This document shows positions 1 through 8,159 of a stretch of 64,000 bases of DNA, one piece after another. How positions within the stretch are numbered: the first letter of the stretch is position 1; the number at the start of each line of letters is the position of its first letter. Source of the DNA: Brevibacillus_H ginsengisoli (GTDB lineage Bacteria; Bacillota; Bacilli; Brevibacillales; Brevibacillaceae); contig NZ_JBNJQR010000011.1 in the NCBI RefSeq assembly GCF_050113715.1, positions 161,927 through 225,926 of the forward strand, in the 5' to 3' direction. The position numbers and the translations under genes are program-made. A model generated the notes under the pieces. The model did not search any database. It had not been told where the DNA came from and saw only the letters and a list, made by a program, of their open reading frames with translations.

Positions 1-109
1 CGTTTCATATACCTTCATAATTTATCTAGTGAATCAACATCTATGTACCAGATTAGTATAGCAAATATTCAATCGTCTTCATGAGATCTTCTCGGATGAA
101 TATTATATT

Positions 110-268
110 TTATTTCATGAATTGAGAAACGATGACATACCCAAGGTACACACCCACAATCCCCATAACCCCTGCCAGTGTAGGTGGAGCGGGTAAAGGC
201 AGGCGAAAGAGTGAAACGAGAACACCAAATATGAGACCAACTCCGAGTGATTTCATTACTTCTATCAT
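110..268 (-). CDS. XapX domain small membrane protein (52 aa)
   Basis: A 52-residue, strongly hydrophobic protein with two short membrane segments. The central run of alternating Leu-Pro and Ala-Pro-Pro followed by a Gly-rich hydrophobic stretch is typical of the XapX (DUF1427) family of two-helix inner-membrane proteins, whose function is unknown. The ATG at 268 is preceded by an AGGAGGT ribosome binding site (about 280-286), which supports translation. The gene stands alone, divergent from the downstream DinB gene. Family assignment is by motif resemblance only. Confidence 0.75.
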   Translation of the reverse strand: MIEVMKSLGVGLIFGVLVSLFRLPLPAPPTLAGVMGIVGVYLGYVIVSQFMK

Positions 269-440
269 GGTAGCAAGTACCTCCTATGGATGAGTATGCG
301 TCAAAGGCAAGCTTATGGCATTGGTTCAGAGAATAAGTGCAATTGTCGCTTTTTTACAATACAGGCTTCTCAAGCATGAAGTAAACTGTCCAATAACAAC
401 ATCAACTACTTAACAAAGATCGTTTAAGGAGGAAGAACAG

Positions 441-941
441 ATGTATCACACAATTCGTGAATTCGTTGAAGAATGGAAGATGGAATCAGCTGCAACCGGG
501 CGATTAATGGATGCCCTGACGGACGAATCGTTGCAGCAATCGATTACCCCGGATCATAGACCCTTAGGACAGATCGCATGGCATATCACACAGGTCATTG
601 GCAGCGTTTCCAAAGAGGGGTATTTAGAATTCGAAAAGCCAGACGGTGAAGAACTGGCGCCCACTTCCGCACTAAAAATCGCAAGCGAATATAAAAAAGT
701 ATCGCAAGCGCTGCTTCACGCAGTAGAAACCCAGTGGACCGACGCTACGTTGCAGATGACACAAGACATGCACGGCGAAGAATGGTCAAACGCTAATTTG
801 TTGCATCTATTGGTTCAGCATGAAGTGCATCATCGCGCTCAGATGACCGTGCTTATGCGTCAAGCAGGATTACGGCCTTCAGGAATCTATGGCCCAACTC
901 GCGACGATTGGATGGAAAAAGGACAAGAACCTTATCTTTAA
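441..941 (+). CDS. DinB-family putative metal-dependent protein
   Basis: A 166-residue four-helix-bundle protein of the DinB/DUF664 superfamily. Candidate metal ligands are His48 in the AWHIT motif and His127 and His131 in HEVHH; this spacing is the usual DinB triad. Members are often thiol- or metal-dependent enzymes (some bacillithiol-dependent S-transferases) or damage-induced proteins of unknown role. The start is well supported by AAGGAGG at about 427-433. It is monocistronic, and the convergent AraC gene follows after 41 bp. The substrate cannot be inferred. Confidence 0.85.
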   Translation: MYHTIREFVEEWKMESAATGRLMDALTDESLQQSITPDHRPLGQIAWHITQVIGSVSKEGYLEFEKPDGEELAPTSALKIASEYKKVSQALLHAVETQWTDATLQMTQDMHGEEWSNANLLHLLVQHEVHHRAQMTVLMRQAGLRPSGIYGPTRDDWMEKGQEPYL

Positions 942-982
942 AAAACGAGAAGATTTGATCAACGGAGGAAGACTACCGAGCA

Positions 983-1789
983 TCATACTCTGCTGTTCTT
1001 CCTTACGTATTCCTCGGGAGATAATCCGACGATGCTCTTAAAGTCTTTGATGAAATGGCTCTGGTCGTAATACCCCAAATCGCTCGCAAATTGCGACCAT
1101 GTAGGAGAATGGCTGCTCGCCAAATGATCTGCTACCTCAAGGAGCCGATAGCGCTGAATGACCCATTTGGGACTGATACCGACATACTTTTTAAACAGTC
1201 TCTGCAGCATTCTTGTCGAACAATTGAACCTGCTCGCAATGTCTTCGACGGTAATAATCTCCCGATCGGACATTACGAAGTCCACAATCGTCTTAATGAG
1301 CGTCACAGACTCGTCATGCCGAGGCAGCCGTTTACGAATGAAAACTTCGGAGCACTTAACCATTTCGCTTTCATCATCTGTCGAAAGGATTGTCTCCTCA
1401 AGCTGAGCGATGTCCGCCCCAAAAACATCATGTGCTGGAATCGAACGACCTGTGAATTGATAAACGGGAATGTTCACGAATGGATAAAAAGCGCCTGGCC
1501 TGAATTTGATGCCGAATACAAAGCCCTTCTCTTGAAGAAGCCTTGAGAATTTTTCTTTTACGATCCCTACGATTTGGGATACTCCTTCATCAATTACAAG
1601 GTGAACGGAAGGATGGGGCAGGTTCTCTGAAACGAATGGCTCCTGACCTCTTAAATCCCATTTGACGATCCAATAGTGTTCTATGTAGAGCTCAAGATCA
1701 GGCGAGGGCAGATACAAATTAAGCGTAACTTTATCGAATCTGAATGATGAATGCAGTAATCCACTCGGTTTCTTAGGGTTGGCTTTCAA
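983..1789 (-). CDS. AraC-family transcriptional regulator
   Basis: A 268-residue regulator. The N-terminal roughly 150 residues match the DUF6597-type sensor domain found in AraC proteins (motif LELYIEHYWIVKW near residue 32, FGIKFRPGAFYPF near 92). The last 100 residues form a double helix-turn-helix AraC/XylS DNA-binding domain ending in the signature DLGYYDQSHFIKDFKSIVG. The likely start is TTG at 1789 with a GGAG motif about 10 nt upstream. It faces the DinB gene convergently, so the two may be functionally linked, but nothing proves it. The ligand is unknown. Confidence 0.9.
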   Translation of the reverse strand: MKANPKKPSGLLHSSFRFDKVTLNLYLPSPDLELYIEHYWIVKWDLRGQEPFVSENLPHPSVHLVIDEGVSQIVGIVKEKFSRLLQEKGFVFGIKFRPGAFYPFVNIPVYQFTGRSIPAHDVFGADIAQLEETILSTDDESEMVKCSEVFIRKRLPRHDESVTLIKTIVDFVMSDREIITVEDIASRFNCSTRMLQRLFKKYVGISPKWVIQRYRLLEVADHLASSHSPTWSQFASDLGYYDQSHFIKDFKSIVGLSPEEYVRKNSRV

Positions 1790-1838
1790 TCAATGCACAC
1801 TCCAAACAAGGTCGAATTCTCCCCGATCATTATGAATA

Positions 1839-1877
1839 AAGATCGAGGCATAGCACTGATCACCTCGATCTTTTTGA
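1839..1877. terminator. Hairpin terminator between AraC and hypothetical gene
   Basis: AAAGATCGAGG and CCTCGATCTTT form an 11-bp perfect stem with T-rich flanks on both strands. On the minus strand it ends the transcript of the hypothetical gene at 1888-2283. Confidence 0.65.
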
Positions 1878-1887
1878 AGGAATTACT

Positions 1888-2283
1888 TTATTCAATGCGA
1901 AGCCAGTTAAGCTCGTTTACCTGAGGGCGCTCACAGGTTTGCAAAAGATCACCGCACACCGGAACGGCTTGCTCCAAAGGAACACACCATTCGTTGGGAT
2001 ACGCCGCATCCTCGCCTTCGATGGTTAAGTGTTTCATTAATCCCGTCTGTTGATTAGTGGACAAGATATAATGCTGCTCGGTCGGATCGTATTCCTTCCA
2101 TTGCACCAGGACCAAACCATCATTGCCGCCAGCGACCACGAGGTCTACGTGTTCACCGTATGCCGCGTGAATTAATGTATGCGTGCTGCCGTTCAATTCG
2201 GCAATCGCTCTTAGAACTTCATGCCAAGCAAGACCCTCACGATCCTGCTTCGTACCATCGTGATACAAACGCCAATCGTTCAT
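1888..2283 (-). CDS. Hypothetical protein, 131 aa
   Basis: Not recognised with certainty. The protein is acidic, has no membrane segment or signal peptide, and is rich in His and Trp (MNDWRLYHDG start, LIHAAYGEHVDLVVAGGNDGL near 40-60, WCVPLEQAVPV near 100). The size and the Gly-Gly-Asn-Asp-Gly turn faintly recall Imm1-type immunity proteins, but there is no toxin next door, so this is only a thought. The start at 2283 is chosen because AAGGGAG lies 8 nt upstream; an in-frame upstream ATG lacks a good site. It lies about 20 bp beyond the terminator of the que operon. Confidence 0.6.
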   Translation of the reverse strand: MNDWRLYHDGTKQDREGLAWHEVLRAIAELNGSTHTLIHAAYGEHVDLVVAGGNDGLVLVQWKEYDPTEQHYILSTNQQTGLMKHLTIEGEDAAYPNEWCVPLEQAVPVCGDLLQTCERPQVNELNWLRIE

Positions 2284-2302
2284 GCCGTCGTCTCCCTTTA
2301 GA

Positions 2303-2333
2303 AACAAAAGCCTCCTTCATCGATGAAGAAGGC
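2303..2333 (-). terminator. Terminator of the queuosine operon
   Basis: Minus-strand GCCTTCTTCAT / ATGAAGGAGGC hairpin (GCCT-CTTCATCGATGAAG core) followed by TTTTGTTT. It sits 17 bp after the queF stop codon. Confidence 0.75.
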
Positions 2334-2349
2334 CATCTTTCATAGTAGA

Positions 2350-2769
2350 TTAAACTTCTTTCTTGTATTCTACCACTACTTCGGTTCCAAGTCCTCCGCG
2401 CGCATTCCAATTAGCTTCAATTCGCATATACATTGGATCGCAGCAAGCAACGAGATCGTTCAGGATACGATTGGTTGCATGTTCTTGATAGATTCCAACA
2501 TTGCGATAGGAAGTCAGGTAGTATTTCAATGATTTCATCTCGATCAATTTTTCATTCGGTACAATGTAGATTTTGAGATCAGCGAAATCTGGCAATCCTG
2601 ACCAAGGGCACACGGAAGTGAATTCATTGGTCGGCATCATGATTTCAGTATGTTTGCCTACATATTCATATGGAATGGTCTCCAGAATATCGACCATGAT
2701 AGCTGTCAAATCTTGGGTATCAAAACGAATGTTGTTGTACTTACTGTGGTTGTGTTCTACTGTTGCCAT
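2350..2769 (-). CDS. queF: NADPH-dependent preQ0 reductase (QueF)
   Basis: Reduces the nitrile of 7-cyano-7-deazaguanine (preQ0) to the amine preQ1 in the cytoplasm, the last free-base step before insertion into tRNA by Tgt. The 139-residue length fits the short, unimodular Gram-positive QueF class. The catalytic Cys lies in TSVCPWSGLPDFADLKI (near residue 54), followed by the LIEMKSLKYYLTSYRN block that carries the NADPH-binding QueF motif (E-S/M-K-S-L-K). It is the last gene of the que operon, 53 nt after queC, with AAGGGAG upstream of the ATG. Confidence 0.96.
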   Translation of the reverse strand: MATVEHNHSKYNNIRFDTQDLTAIMVDILETIPYEYVGKHTEIMMPTNEFTSVCPWSGLPDFADLKIYIVPNEKLIEMKSLKYYLTSYRNVGIYQEHATNRILNDLVACCDPMYMRIEANWNARGGLGTEVVVEYKKEV

Positions 2770-2822
2770 GATTTAATCTCTCCCTTTGGTTTGTTTTTTT
2801 AAAATTGGTTAATGAACTTAAG

Positions 2823-3527
2823 TTATGATTTGCTTGACCAATCAACGGAAACTGCATAAGCAATCGGGTCTTTTGCGCCAGCTTCCTTGAAGCCTTTGAT
2901 TCGCAGACGACAGCTGTCGCATACGCCACAAGCCTCATCTCCCCCTTGGTAGCAGGAGGTTGTGAGATGGTATGGAACCCCAAGCGATAACCCCAGCTCA
3001 ATGGTTTGTTGCTTGCTTAAATGCTGAAGTGGCGCCTCGATGACAAGATCTGTCCCTTCCGAACCCACTCGAGTGGCCAGATTAATGGTCTCGTTCATCG
3101 ATTCAATGAAGGCAGGTCGGCAATCTGGATAGCCGCTGAAATCAACCGCGCTTACTCCCACATAGATTTTCTCTGCTCCGATTACCTCCGCATAAGCGGT
3201 AGCAAGCGAAAGGAAAATCAGGTTACGAGCAGGCACATAGGTAGATGGAATTCCATCCTCCACTCCGTCTGTTGGCACTTCAACCGAATCGTCCGTAAGC
3301 GCGCTCCCGCCAATCTCCCGAAGGAAGCCCATATTCACGATCTTGTGAGCGGGAACCTCGAAGAAGCTTGCAATTTGCTTTGCTTGTTCCACTTCTCGGT
3401 TATGCAGCTGACCGTAGTCGAAGGTAAGCGGATAAAGCTCATATCCAGCCTCTTTGGCGATTCCCATACAGGTCGTGCTGTCCAAACCGCCGCTTAATAC
3501 CACAACAGCTTTTTTCTTCGTTGACAT
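2823..3527 (-). CDS. queC: 7-cyano-7-deazaguanine synthase (QueC)
   Basis: Converts 7-carboxy-7-deazaguanine plus ammonia and ATP to preQ0. The ATP pyrophosphatase P-loop SGGLDSTTC is at residues 12-20. A zinc site is visible near the C terminus (CYQGGDEACGVCDSCRLR, four Cys). At 234 residues it is of normal family length. GGAGGGA lies 6-7 nt upstream of the ATG. It is co-transcribed between queE and queF with an 11-nt gap to queE. Confidence 0.97.
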   Translation of the reverse strand: MSTKKKAVVVLSGGLDSTTCMGIAKEAGYELYPLTFDYGQLHNREVEQAKQIASFFEVPAHKIVNMGFLREIGGSALTDDSVEVPTDGVEDGIPSTYVPARNLIFLSLATAYAEVIGAEKIYVGVSAVDFSGYPDCRPAFIESMNETINLATRVGSEGTDLVIEAPLQHLSKQQTIELGLSLGVPYHLTTSCYQGGDEACGVCDSCRLRIKGFKEAGAKDPIAYAVSVDWSSKS

Positions 3528-3538
3528 GTGTGTCCCTC

Positions 3539-4264
3539 CTATACTCCTCTGGTATCAGGATGCCAGATCACTTTATGAATTTGCAGGTTCAGCTTGATTT
3601 CTTTGCGGCCTGTTTGCAGTATTTTCTCCACCAAACGAGCTGGCGGCATACTCTCCCAAACCGGACTGAACAAGGCCAGCGCGCGAGGCTGATGCTGATC
3701 CAGCACGCCCAAGGCAGCCTCGAAATCCTGATCATCCGCCACCACAAACTTTAACTCGTCCTGTGACTGCAGCAGGCTCAGATTCTCGGGAATCATCCGT
3801 TCTACTTCACCGCTTGCGGGCAGCTTGTAATCCATGATGAAGCGCACTTTTTCCTGAACGGTTGCCACTTGTTCACGTAATTCATGGAATGGCGCAAGCT
3901 CAATCGCTCCATTGGTTTCAATGTGAATGTCTCGAATCAACGGAATTGCCGCCAAGGCTTCGATCAAGGCAAGGGACTTCTCCCCGTGCATCAGCGGTTC
4001 CCCGCCTGTCAAGCAGATATAATGGTTGCCCAGTTGCTCGACCTGTTCCACAATTTCCCCAACCGTTGCCATGAATTCTGGCGGATGCGGGGCGTAACTG
4101 TAAACCGTATCGCACCAGGTGCAGCGAAGGTTGCAATTATAGAGGCGGACAAACGTGGTGGGGAAACCCGCCCGCGTACCTTCTCCTTCAACCGTGGCGA
4201 AAATCTCCACCATCGGCAGTTTCATCTCCAATTGTTCCGGATGGATGGAAGCAAGTCGTGACAT
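3539..4264 (-). CDS. queE: 7-carboxy-7-deazaguanine synthase (QueE), radical SAM
   Basis: Radical SAM enzyme that contracts 6-carboxy-tetrahydropterin to 7-carboxy-7-deazaguanine. The cluster-binding Cys triad is present as CNLRCTWC (C-x3-C-x2-C, near residue 50), followed by the LTGGEPLMH motif near 85 that contacts SAM. The 241-residue length fits the Gram-positive QueE class. The gene begins directly after queD (1-nt gap), which suggests translational coupling. Confidence 0.96.
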   Translation of the reverse strand: MSRLASIHPEQLEMKLPMVEIFATVEGEGTRAGFPTTFVRLYNCNLRCTWCDTVYSYAPHPPEFMATVGEIVEQVEQLGNHYICLTGGEPLMHGEKSLALIEALAAIPLIRDIHIETNGAIELAPFHELREQVATVQEKVRFIMDYKLPASGEVERMIPENLSLLQSQDELKFVVADDQDFEAALGVLDQHQPRALALFSPVWESMPPARLVEKILQTGRKEIKLNLQIHKVIWHPDTRGV

Positions 4265-4265
4265 A

Positions 4266-4742
4266 TTAAGACTCCTCCATCCATTCCCGCTTTAAGGTCG
4301 CATAGCTGGTCGGCGTCTCGTAGAGCTTCAGTTCCTCGATGCGACAGCCAGATTCTTTGAGCCCGGCACGCGTAAGATACGCGTCAATTTCTTCCCAAAT
4401 CCAGACGATCATGTTCTCCGCCGTGGTGTTCATCGGCGGCAGTGTCTCGTTTAAATAACGGTGATCCAGCTTATCCTTAATAATCTCTTCATAGATTTGT
4501 TTAATCATGCCAAAATCAATGCTAATCCCAATCTCGTTCACAAAGCCGCTCATCATAATTTCCAGATGATACGTATGTCCGTGCAGATTGATGCATTTGC
4601 CTTCGTACATATGAAGGTGATGAGCCGCATCGAAGGTAAAGGTTTTGGTCACAGCTACACGCTTATTGTGATACCGCAGCTGATCGGGTGAAATATCTTC
4701 GTGGAGCCTCTGTACTTTTCTTGGGAAATCAAATGTTGCCAT
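4266..4742 (-). CDS. queD: 6-carboxy-tetrahydropterin synthase (QueD)
   Basis: Converts dihydroneopterin triphosphate to 6-carboxy-5,6,7,8-tetrahydropterin, the first committed step from GTP cyclohydrolase product. Zinc ligands are visible in FDAAHHLHMYEGKCINLHGHTYHLEI (near residues 36-62), which also carries the catalytic Cys. The 158-residue length is slightly longer than E. coli QueD because of an N-terminal extension of about 30 residues. Its ATG directly follows the stop codon of the transporter gene. Confidence 0.96.
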   Translation of the reverse strand: MATFDFPRKVQRLHEDISPDQLRYHNKRVAVTKTFTFDAAHHLHMYEGKCINLHGHTYHLEIMMSGFVNEIGISIDFGMIKQIYEEIIKDKLDHRYLNETLPPMNTTAENMIVWIWEEIDAYLTRAGLKESGCRIEELKLYETPTSYATLKREWMEES

Positions 4743-5402
4743 CTAGGATGCCACCTCCACTTTTTTGCGATCTCCTGATTTCAGTTGATTCACAAGTAAA
4801 TAGGAAATCGGAGTATCAATTCCAGCGATTACAGTTTTGACAATATATTGGAAGAAAATCATTTGGAAGAGTGCCGCGGCAGGCATCGTTCCATAGAAAG
4901 CAATGGTGATAAAAATCGAAGTATCCAACAGCTGGCTCGCCGCGGTCGACAGATTCTTTCTCAGCCAATAGTGCTTCTCGCCCGTCTTGCGCTTGATCGC
5001 ATGAAAGATTTTGACATCCAGCATCTGCGCAATGAAATAGGATAAAAGACTCGCCACCACAATTCGTGAAGACGAAGACAGGATCGTCACATACGCCTCT
5101 TGATTGTGCCAGAAATCGGCGGGCGGCAAGGCAATCGTCGCTTGAACAAACAATAGCATCAGGATATTGGCCCAAAAACCGGTGTACACGACCAGCTTCG
5201 CCCTTTTTTCTCCATACAGTTCACTGATCGTATCGGTTAACAGGTAGGTCAGCGGATAGCCGATTACCGCTGCGGGCAGAATGAATCCCCACAGGTTAAT
5301 GACTTTGGCCGACACGATGTTGGAGATCACCAGCAACGCGACAAACGATGTGGTTAGAAATAAGAAACGGGTCAATTCCCGCTCGCTCTCAACTTGACTC
5401 AT
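4743..5402 (-). CDS. Queuosine precursor transporter (YhhQ family)
   Basis: A 219-residue integral membrane protein with about six hydrophobic segments. It belongs to the YhhQ/COG1738 family, shown in E. coli to import preQ0 and preQ1. The family block FILPAAVIGYPLTYLLTDTISELYGE near residues 40-65 is present. As the first gene of a complete de novo que operon directly behind a preQ1 riboswitch, a salvage role for preQ0 or preQ1 is well supported. A GAGGAAG ribosome binding site precedes the ATG. Confidence 0.93.
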   Translation of the reverse strand: MSQVESERELTRFLFLTTSFVALLVISNIVSAKVINLWGFILPAAVIGYPLTYLLTDTISELYGEKRAKLVVYTGFWANILMLLFVQATIALPPADFWHNQEAYVTILSSSSRIVVASLLSYFIAQMLDVKIFHAIKRKTGEKHYWLRKNLSTAASQLLDTSIFITIAFYGTMPAAALFQMIFFQYIVKTVIAGIDTPISYLLVNQLKSGDRKKVEVAS

Positions 5403-5442
5403 AAATCTTCCTCACTTTGCCACAGGATATCGTGAGGGTAAT

Positions 5443-5494
5443 AAAAAAAACCACCCTTCACGCTAAGGAAACCCCTATTAGGCGTGGAGAGTGG
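5443..5494 (-). terminator. Riboswitch-controlled intrinsic terminator of the que operon
   Basis: Minus-strand arms CCACTCTCCACGC (5482-5494) and GCGTGAAGGGTGG (5451-5463) form a 13-bp stem with G-U pairs, followed by eight T (5443-5450). The GGAGAG at the 3' edge of the aptamer can pair with CTCTCC in the 5' arm, giving an antiterminator when preQ1 is absent. Confidence 0.85.
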
Positions 5495-5529
5495 TTATAC
5501 TCACAAGAAATATAACACTTATGAAACTC

Positions 5530-5575
5530 TCCCCTAGTTTTGTTTAGCGAGAGGAGGGGGTCCCGAACTCTCGTT
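5530..5575 (-). promoter_or_regulatory. PreQ1-I riboswitch aptamer
   Basis: On the minus strand GAGAG (5568-5572) pairs with CTCTC, enclosing a loop that begins UUC and contains ACCC. It is followed by an A-rich linker and CUAGGGG, the usual H-type pseudoknot partner. This matches the preQ1 class I consensus (stem, C-rich loop, AAAACUA tail). With the terminator directly downstream it should turn off the transporter-queDECF operon when preQ1 is plentiful. Confidence 0.85.
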
Positions 5576-5585
5576 GGTTATTATT

Positions 5586-5617
5586 AGGCGCCGCTTCACC
5601 AAATTCAGCAACCGCCC
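5586..5617 (-). other. Additional stem-loop 5' of the preQ1 aptamer
   Basis: Minus-strand GGGC-G-GUUGCU and AGCGGC-GCCU form a 10-bp stem (one bulged G, some G-U pairs) with an 11-nt loop, 11 nt upstream of the aptamer. It is not part of the known preQ1-I fold. Whether it lies inside the transcript depends on the unmapped start site. Confidence 0.45.
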
Positions 5618-5666
5618 AAAATCACCTATTACATAATAGCAGATGGGTGCAAGAAATAGAAGTATG

Positions 5667-5728
5667 TTGACAAAATAAATAATACCATATAAATTAATTA
5701 ACATTAAATCATATCGGTATACTAGGAG
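5667..5728 (+). promoter_or_regulatory. Promoter/operator region of the amino-acid ABC operon
   Basis: TTGACA at 5667-5672 is a consensus -35 element. A -10 candidate is TATAAA (5688, 15-bp spacer) or the overlapping TAAATT (17-bp spacer). ATACC at 5683-5687 and GGTAT at 5716-5720 form a spaced inverted repeat across the start region, which could be a repressor site. The operator role is inference. Confidence 0.5.
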
Positions 5729-5736
5729 ATGACATC

Positions 5737-6576
5737 ATGATTAAAAAACTCTCATCACTCGTCCTGACTATATTGGCATTATCCGTCGCATTGGTTGGTT
5801 GCGGATCCGCTAACCAACAAGCGGGACAAACTCCTTCAACACAAGCCCCAAGCAGCAGCGCCAAAGAGCCTGCCAATCTGTTGGAGAAAGTAAAAGCAGA
5901 CGGCAAACTGTTAATTGGTACGGAAGGAACTTACGCTCCATTTACGTTCCATGATCAATCCGGTAAGTTGACCGGTTTCGATGTAGACGTCGCCACAGAA
6001 ATCGCGAAACGTCTGGGCGTTCAACCAGAATTCCAAGAGACTCAATGGGATGCGATGTTAGCCGGTCTGGATTCCAAACGCTTCGATATGGTTGCCAATG
6101 AAGTAGGAATTCGACCTGACCGTCAAGAAAAATACGATTTCTCCAACCCGTACATCGTTTCATCCGCTGTTCTAGTGGTTAACAAAGACAACAACACTGT
6201 TAAAAACTTCTCGGATATCAAAGGTCTCAAATCCGCACAATCCTTAACAAGTAACTTGACGGATATCGCGCGTAAAAACGGCGCTGAAATCGTTGGGGTT
6301 GATGGCTTTAACCAAGCGATTGACTTGCTTGCCTCCAAACGCGTGGATGTAACAATCAATGATGGCTTGTCCGTGCTTGATCTGCTCCATCAAAAACCAG
6401 ATACACCCATCAAAATTGTTGCCAAAGATCCTAATTCCTCAAAAAATGGCTTGATGTTCCGCAAAGGCAGCAAGGAATTGGTTGACGCGGTTAACAAAGC
6501 ATTAGATGACATGAAAAAAGATGGCACGTACCTGAAAATCTCACAGAAATACTTTGGCGCCGATGTTTCTAAGTAA
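5737..6576 (+). CDS. tcyA: Cystine-type amino-acid ABC transporter, binding lipoprotein
   Basis: Extracellular solute-binding protein of family 3 (SBP_bac_3). Signal peptide with lipobox LVGC (lipidated Cys22), then a Ser/Gln/Pro-rich linker and the binding fold from GKLLIGTEGTYAPFTF. The block FQETQWDAMLAGLDSKRFDMVANEVGIRPDRQEKYDFSNPY closely resembles cystine binders TcyA/TcyJ/FliY, so L-cystine is the likely substrate. Length 279 aa is normal. AGGAG lies 8 nt before the ATG. First gene of a three-gene operon with permease and ATPase. Exact substrate is inferred. Confidence 0.88.
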   Translation: MIKKLSSLVLTILALSVALVGCGSANQQAGQTPSTQAPSSSAKEPANLLEKVKADGKLLIGTEGTYAPFTFHDQSGKLTGFDVDVATEIAKRLGVQPEFQETQWDAMLAGLDSKRFDMVANEVGIRPDRQEKYDFSNPYIVSSAVLVVNKDNNTVKNFSDIKGLKSAQSLTSNLTDIARKNGAEIVGVDGFNQAIDLLASKRVDVTINDGLSVLDLLHQKPDTPIKIVAKDPNSSKNGLMFRKGSKELVDAVNKALDDMKKDGTYLKISQKYFGADVSK

Positions 6577-7261
6577 TCTCTTCGGCAATCCTGAACGAAT
6601 CTCGCGCTTAATTGACATCGCGCAAAGCTCCTTTCTCCCTTTGGTGAAAGGAGCCTTCACCTTTTCACTGGAATTGACCTTGATTTCTTTTGCCATTGGA
6701 CTCGTCATCGCCATCCTGACGGCATTGGCACGTCTTTCCAGAATTGCGCCGTTGCGTTGGATTGCCCGATTCTATGTATCGATTATTCGCGGAACCCCGC
6801 TATTGGTTCAGTTGTTTATTATCTTTTTCGGTTTGCCGAGCGTTGGCGTGACCATTGATCCGTTTCCATCTGCGATTATCGGATTCTCCCTTAGTGTTGG
6901 CGCATATAACTCGGAGATTGTCCGGGCGGCTATTCTCTCCATCTCCAAAGGCCAATGGGAAGCGGCGTATTCACTTGGCATGAGCTATACGCAAGCGCTG
7001 AAACGCATTATTTTGCCGCAAGCTGCTCGTGTTTCTGTACCGCCTTTATCCAATTCATTCATCAGTCTGGTAAAAGATACTTCCCTCGCTGCAGCTATTC
7101 TCGTGCCAGAAATGTTTCGCAAGGCGCAAGAAATCGCCGCAGCTACCTATGAGCCACTCTTTGTCTATACGGAAGCGGCATTGATCTACTGGGTGATTTG
7201 TTTGGCCCTCTCTTTTGTGCAAGGGAAGATCGAGGAGCGATTTGATCGCTATACTGCCTAG
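6563..7261 (+). CDS. tcyB: Amino-acid (cystine) ABC transporter permease
   Basis: Membrane subunit of the His/Glu/Gln/Arg/opine permease family (about five membrane segments). The conserved EAA loop is visible as GQWEAAYSLGMSYTQALKRIILPQA near residue 130, which docks the ATPase. The reading frame overlaps the binding-protein gene by 14 bp; an in-frame TTG at 6554 is an alternative start. No clear ribosome binding site exists, so translation is probably coupled to the upstream gene. Confidence 0.9.
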   Translation: MFLSNLFGNPERISRLIDIAQSSFLPLVKGAFTFSLELTLISFAIGLVIAILTALARLSRIAPLRWIARFYVSIIRGTPLLVQLFIIFFGLPSVGVTIDPFPSAIIGFSLSVGAYNSEIVRAAILSISKGQWEAAYSLGMSYTQALKRIILPQAARVSVPPLSNSFISLVKDTSLAAAILVPEMFRKAQEIAAATYEPLFVYTEAALIYWVICLALSFVQGKIEERFDRYTA

Positions 7262-7278
7262 AAGGAGGCCACCCAACC

Positions 7279-8016
7279 ATGATAGCCATTCGTAATCTCA
7301 AAAAACGGTTCGGTTCCCTGGAAGTTCTGAAAGACATCTCACTCGAGGTGGACAAAGGCAAGGTTGTCGTCATTATCGGCCCGTCCGGTTCAGGGAAGAC
7401 GACCCTGCTTCGCTGCCTCAATGTGTTGGAACAGCCGGACGGAGGACAGATTGAAATCCACAACACGAAGCTTGATTTCAACAAGCGAGTCGATAAATCC
7501 CAGATTGTGACCCTGCGCAAGCAGACCGGAATGGTGTTTCAAAACTATAATCTCTTTCCTCACATGACGGCGATCGAGAATGTGATGGAAGGCCCTGTTA
7601 CCGTTCAAGGCCAATCCAAGGAAGCAGCCCGTCAAAAGGCGGAAAAGCTGCTCGCCAAGGTAGGGCTCTCTACCCATGCAAATAAATTCCCGGCTCAGCT
7701 ATCTGGCGGCCAACAGCAACGTGTCGGGATTGCTCGCGCGCTGGCCATGGACCCGAATGTCATGCTGTTTGACGAACCTACCTCAGCCCTTGACCCCGAG
7801 TTGGTCGGCGAAGTGTTGAAAGCCATCAAGGAGCTGGCACAGGAAGGTATGACTATGGTCATTGTAACTCACGAGATGACATTTGCCCGCGAAGTGGCGG
7901 ATGAAGTAATTTTTATGGATCACGGTGTTATCGTGGAATACGGCAAACCTGAGAAATTGTTTAGCGCTCCAGAACACGAGAGAACCAAACAGTTTTTGAA
8001 GCTGTTAGAGAAATAA
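7279..8016 (+). CDS. tcyC: Amino-acid (cystine) ABC transporter ATPase
   Basis: Cytoplasmic ATPase of the polar amino-acid transporter class, 245 aa. Walker A GPSGSGKTT near residue 34, Q-loop MVFQNYNLFPHMT near 87, signature LSGGQQQR near 140, Walker B VMLFDEPTSALDPE near 160 and switch His in VIVTHEM. A strong AAGGAGG precedes the ATG, 17 nt after the permease stop. It completes the operon, which ends at a terminator just downstream. Confidence 0.95.
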   Translation: MIAIRNLKKRFGSLEVLKDISLEVDKGKVVVIIGPSGSGKTTLLRCLNVLEQPDGGQIEIHNTKLDFNKRVDKSQIVTLRKQTGMVFQNYNLFPHMTAIENVMEGPVTVQGQSKEAARQKAEKLLAKVGLSTHANKFPAQLSGGQQQRVGIARALAMDPNVMLFDEPTSALDPELVGEVLKAIKELAQEGMTMVIVTHEMTFAREVADEVIFMDHGVIVEYGKPEKLFSAPEHERTKQFLKLLEK

Positions 8017-8022
8017 GGTTGG

Positions 8023-8058
8023 AAATCCCCGGACATTCACTGGGGATTTTTTATTTTT
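8023..8058 (+). terminator. Terminator of the tcy operon
   Basis: AAATCCCC / GGGGATTT stem followed by TTTTATTTTT, 6 bp after the ATPase stop. Confidence 0.85.
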
Positions 8059-8159
8059 AAGGATAGCAGCGTATTCTTCAACATTCACGAAAAGTTCATT
8101 GAATTCACTTCAAACATGTAGTAGGATGGAGAAACTGACCGTATAAGAGAGTGATAATC

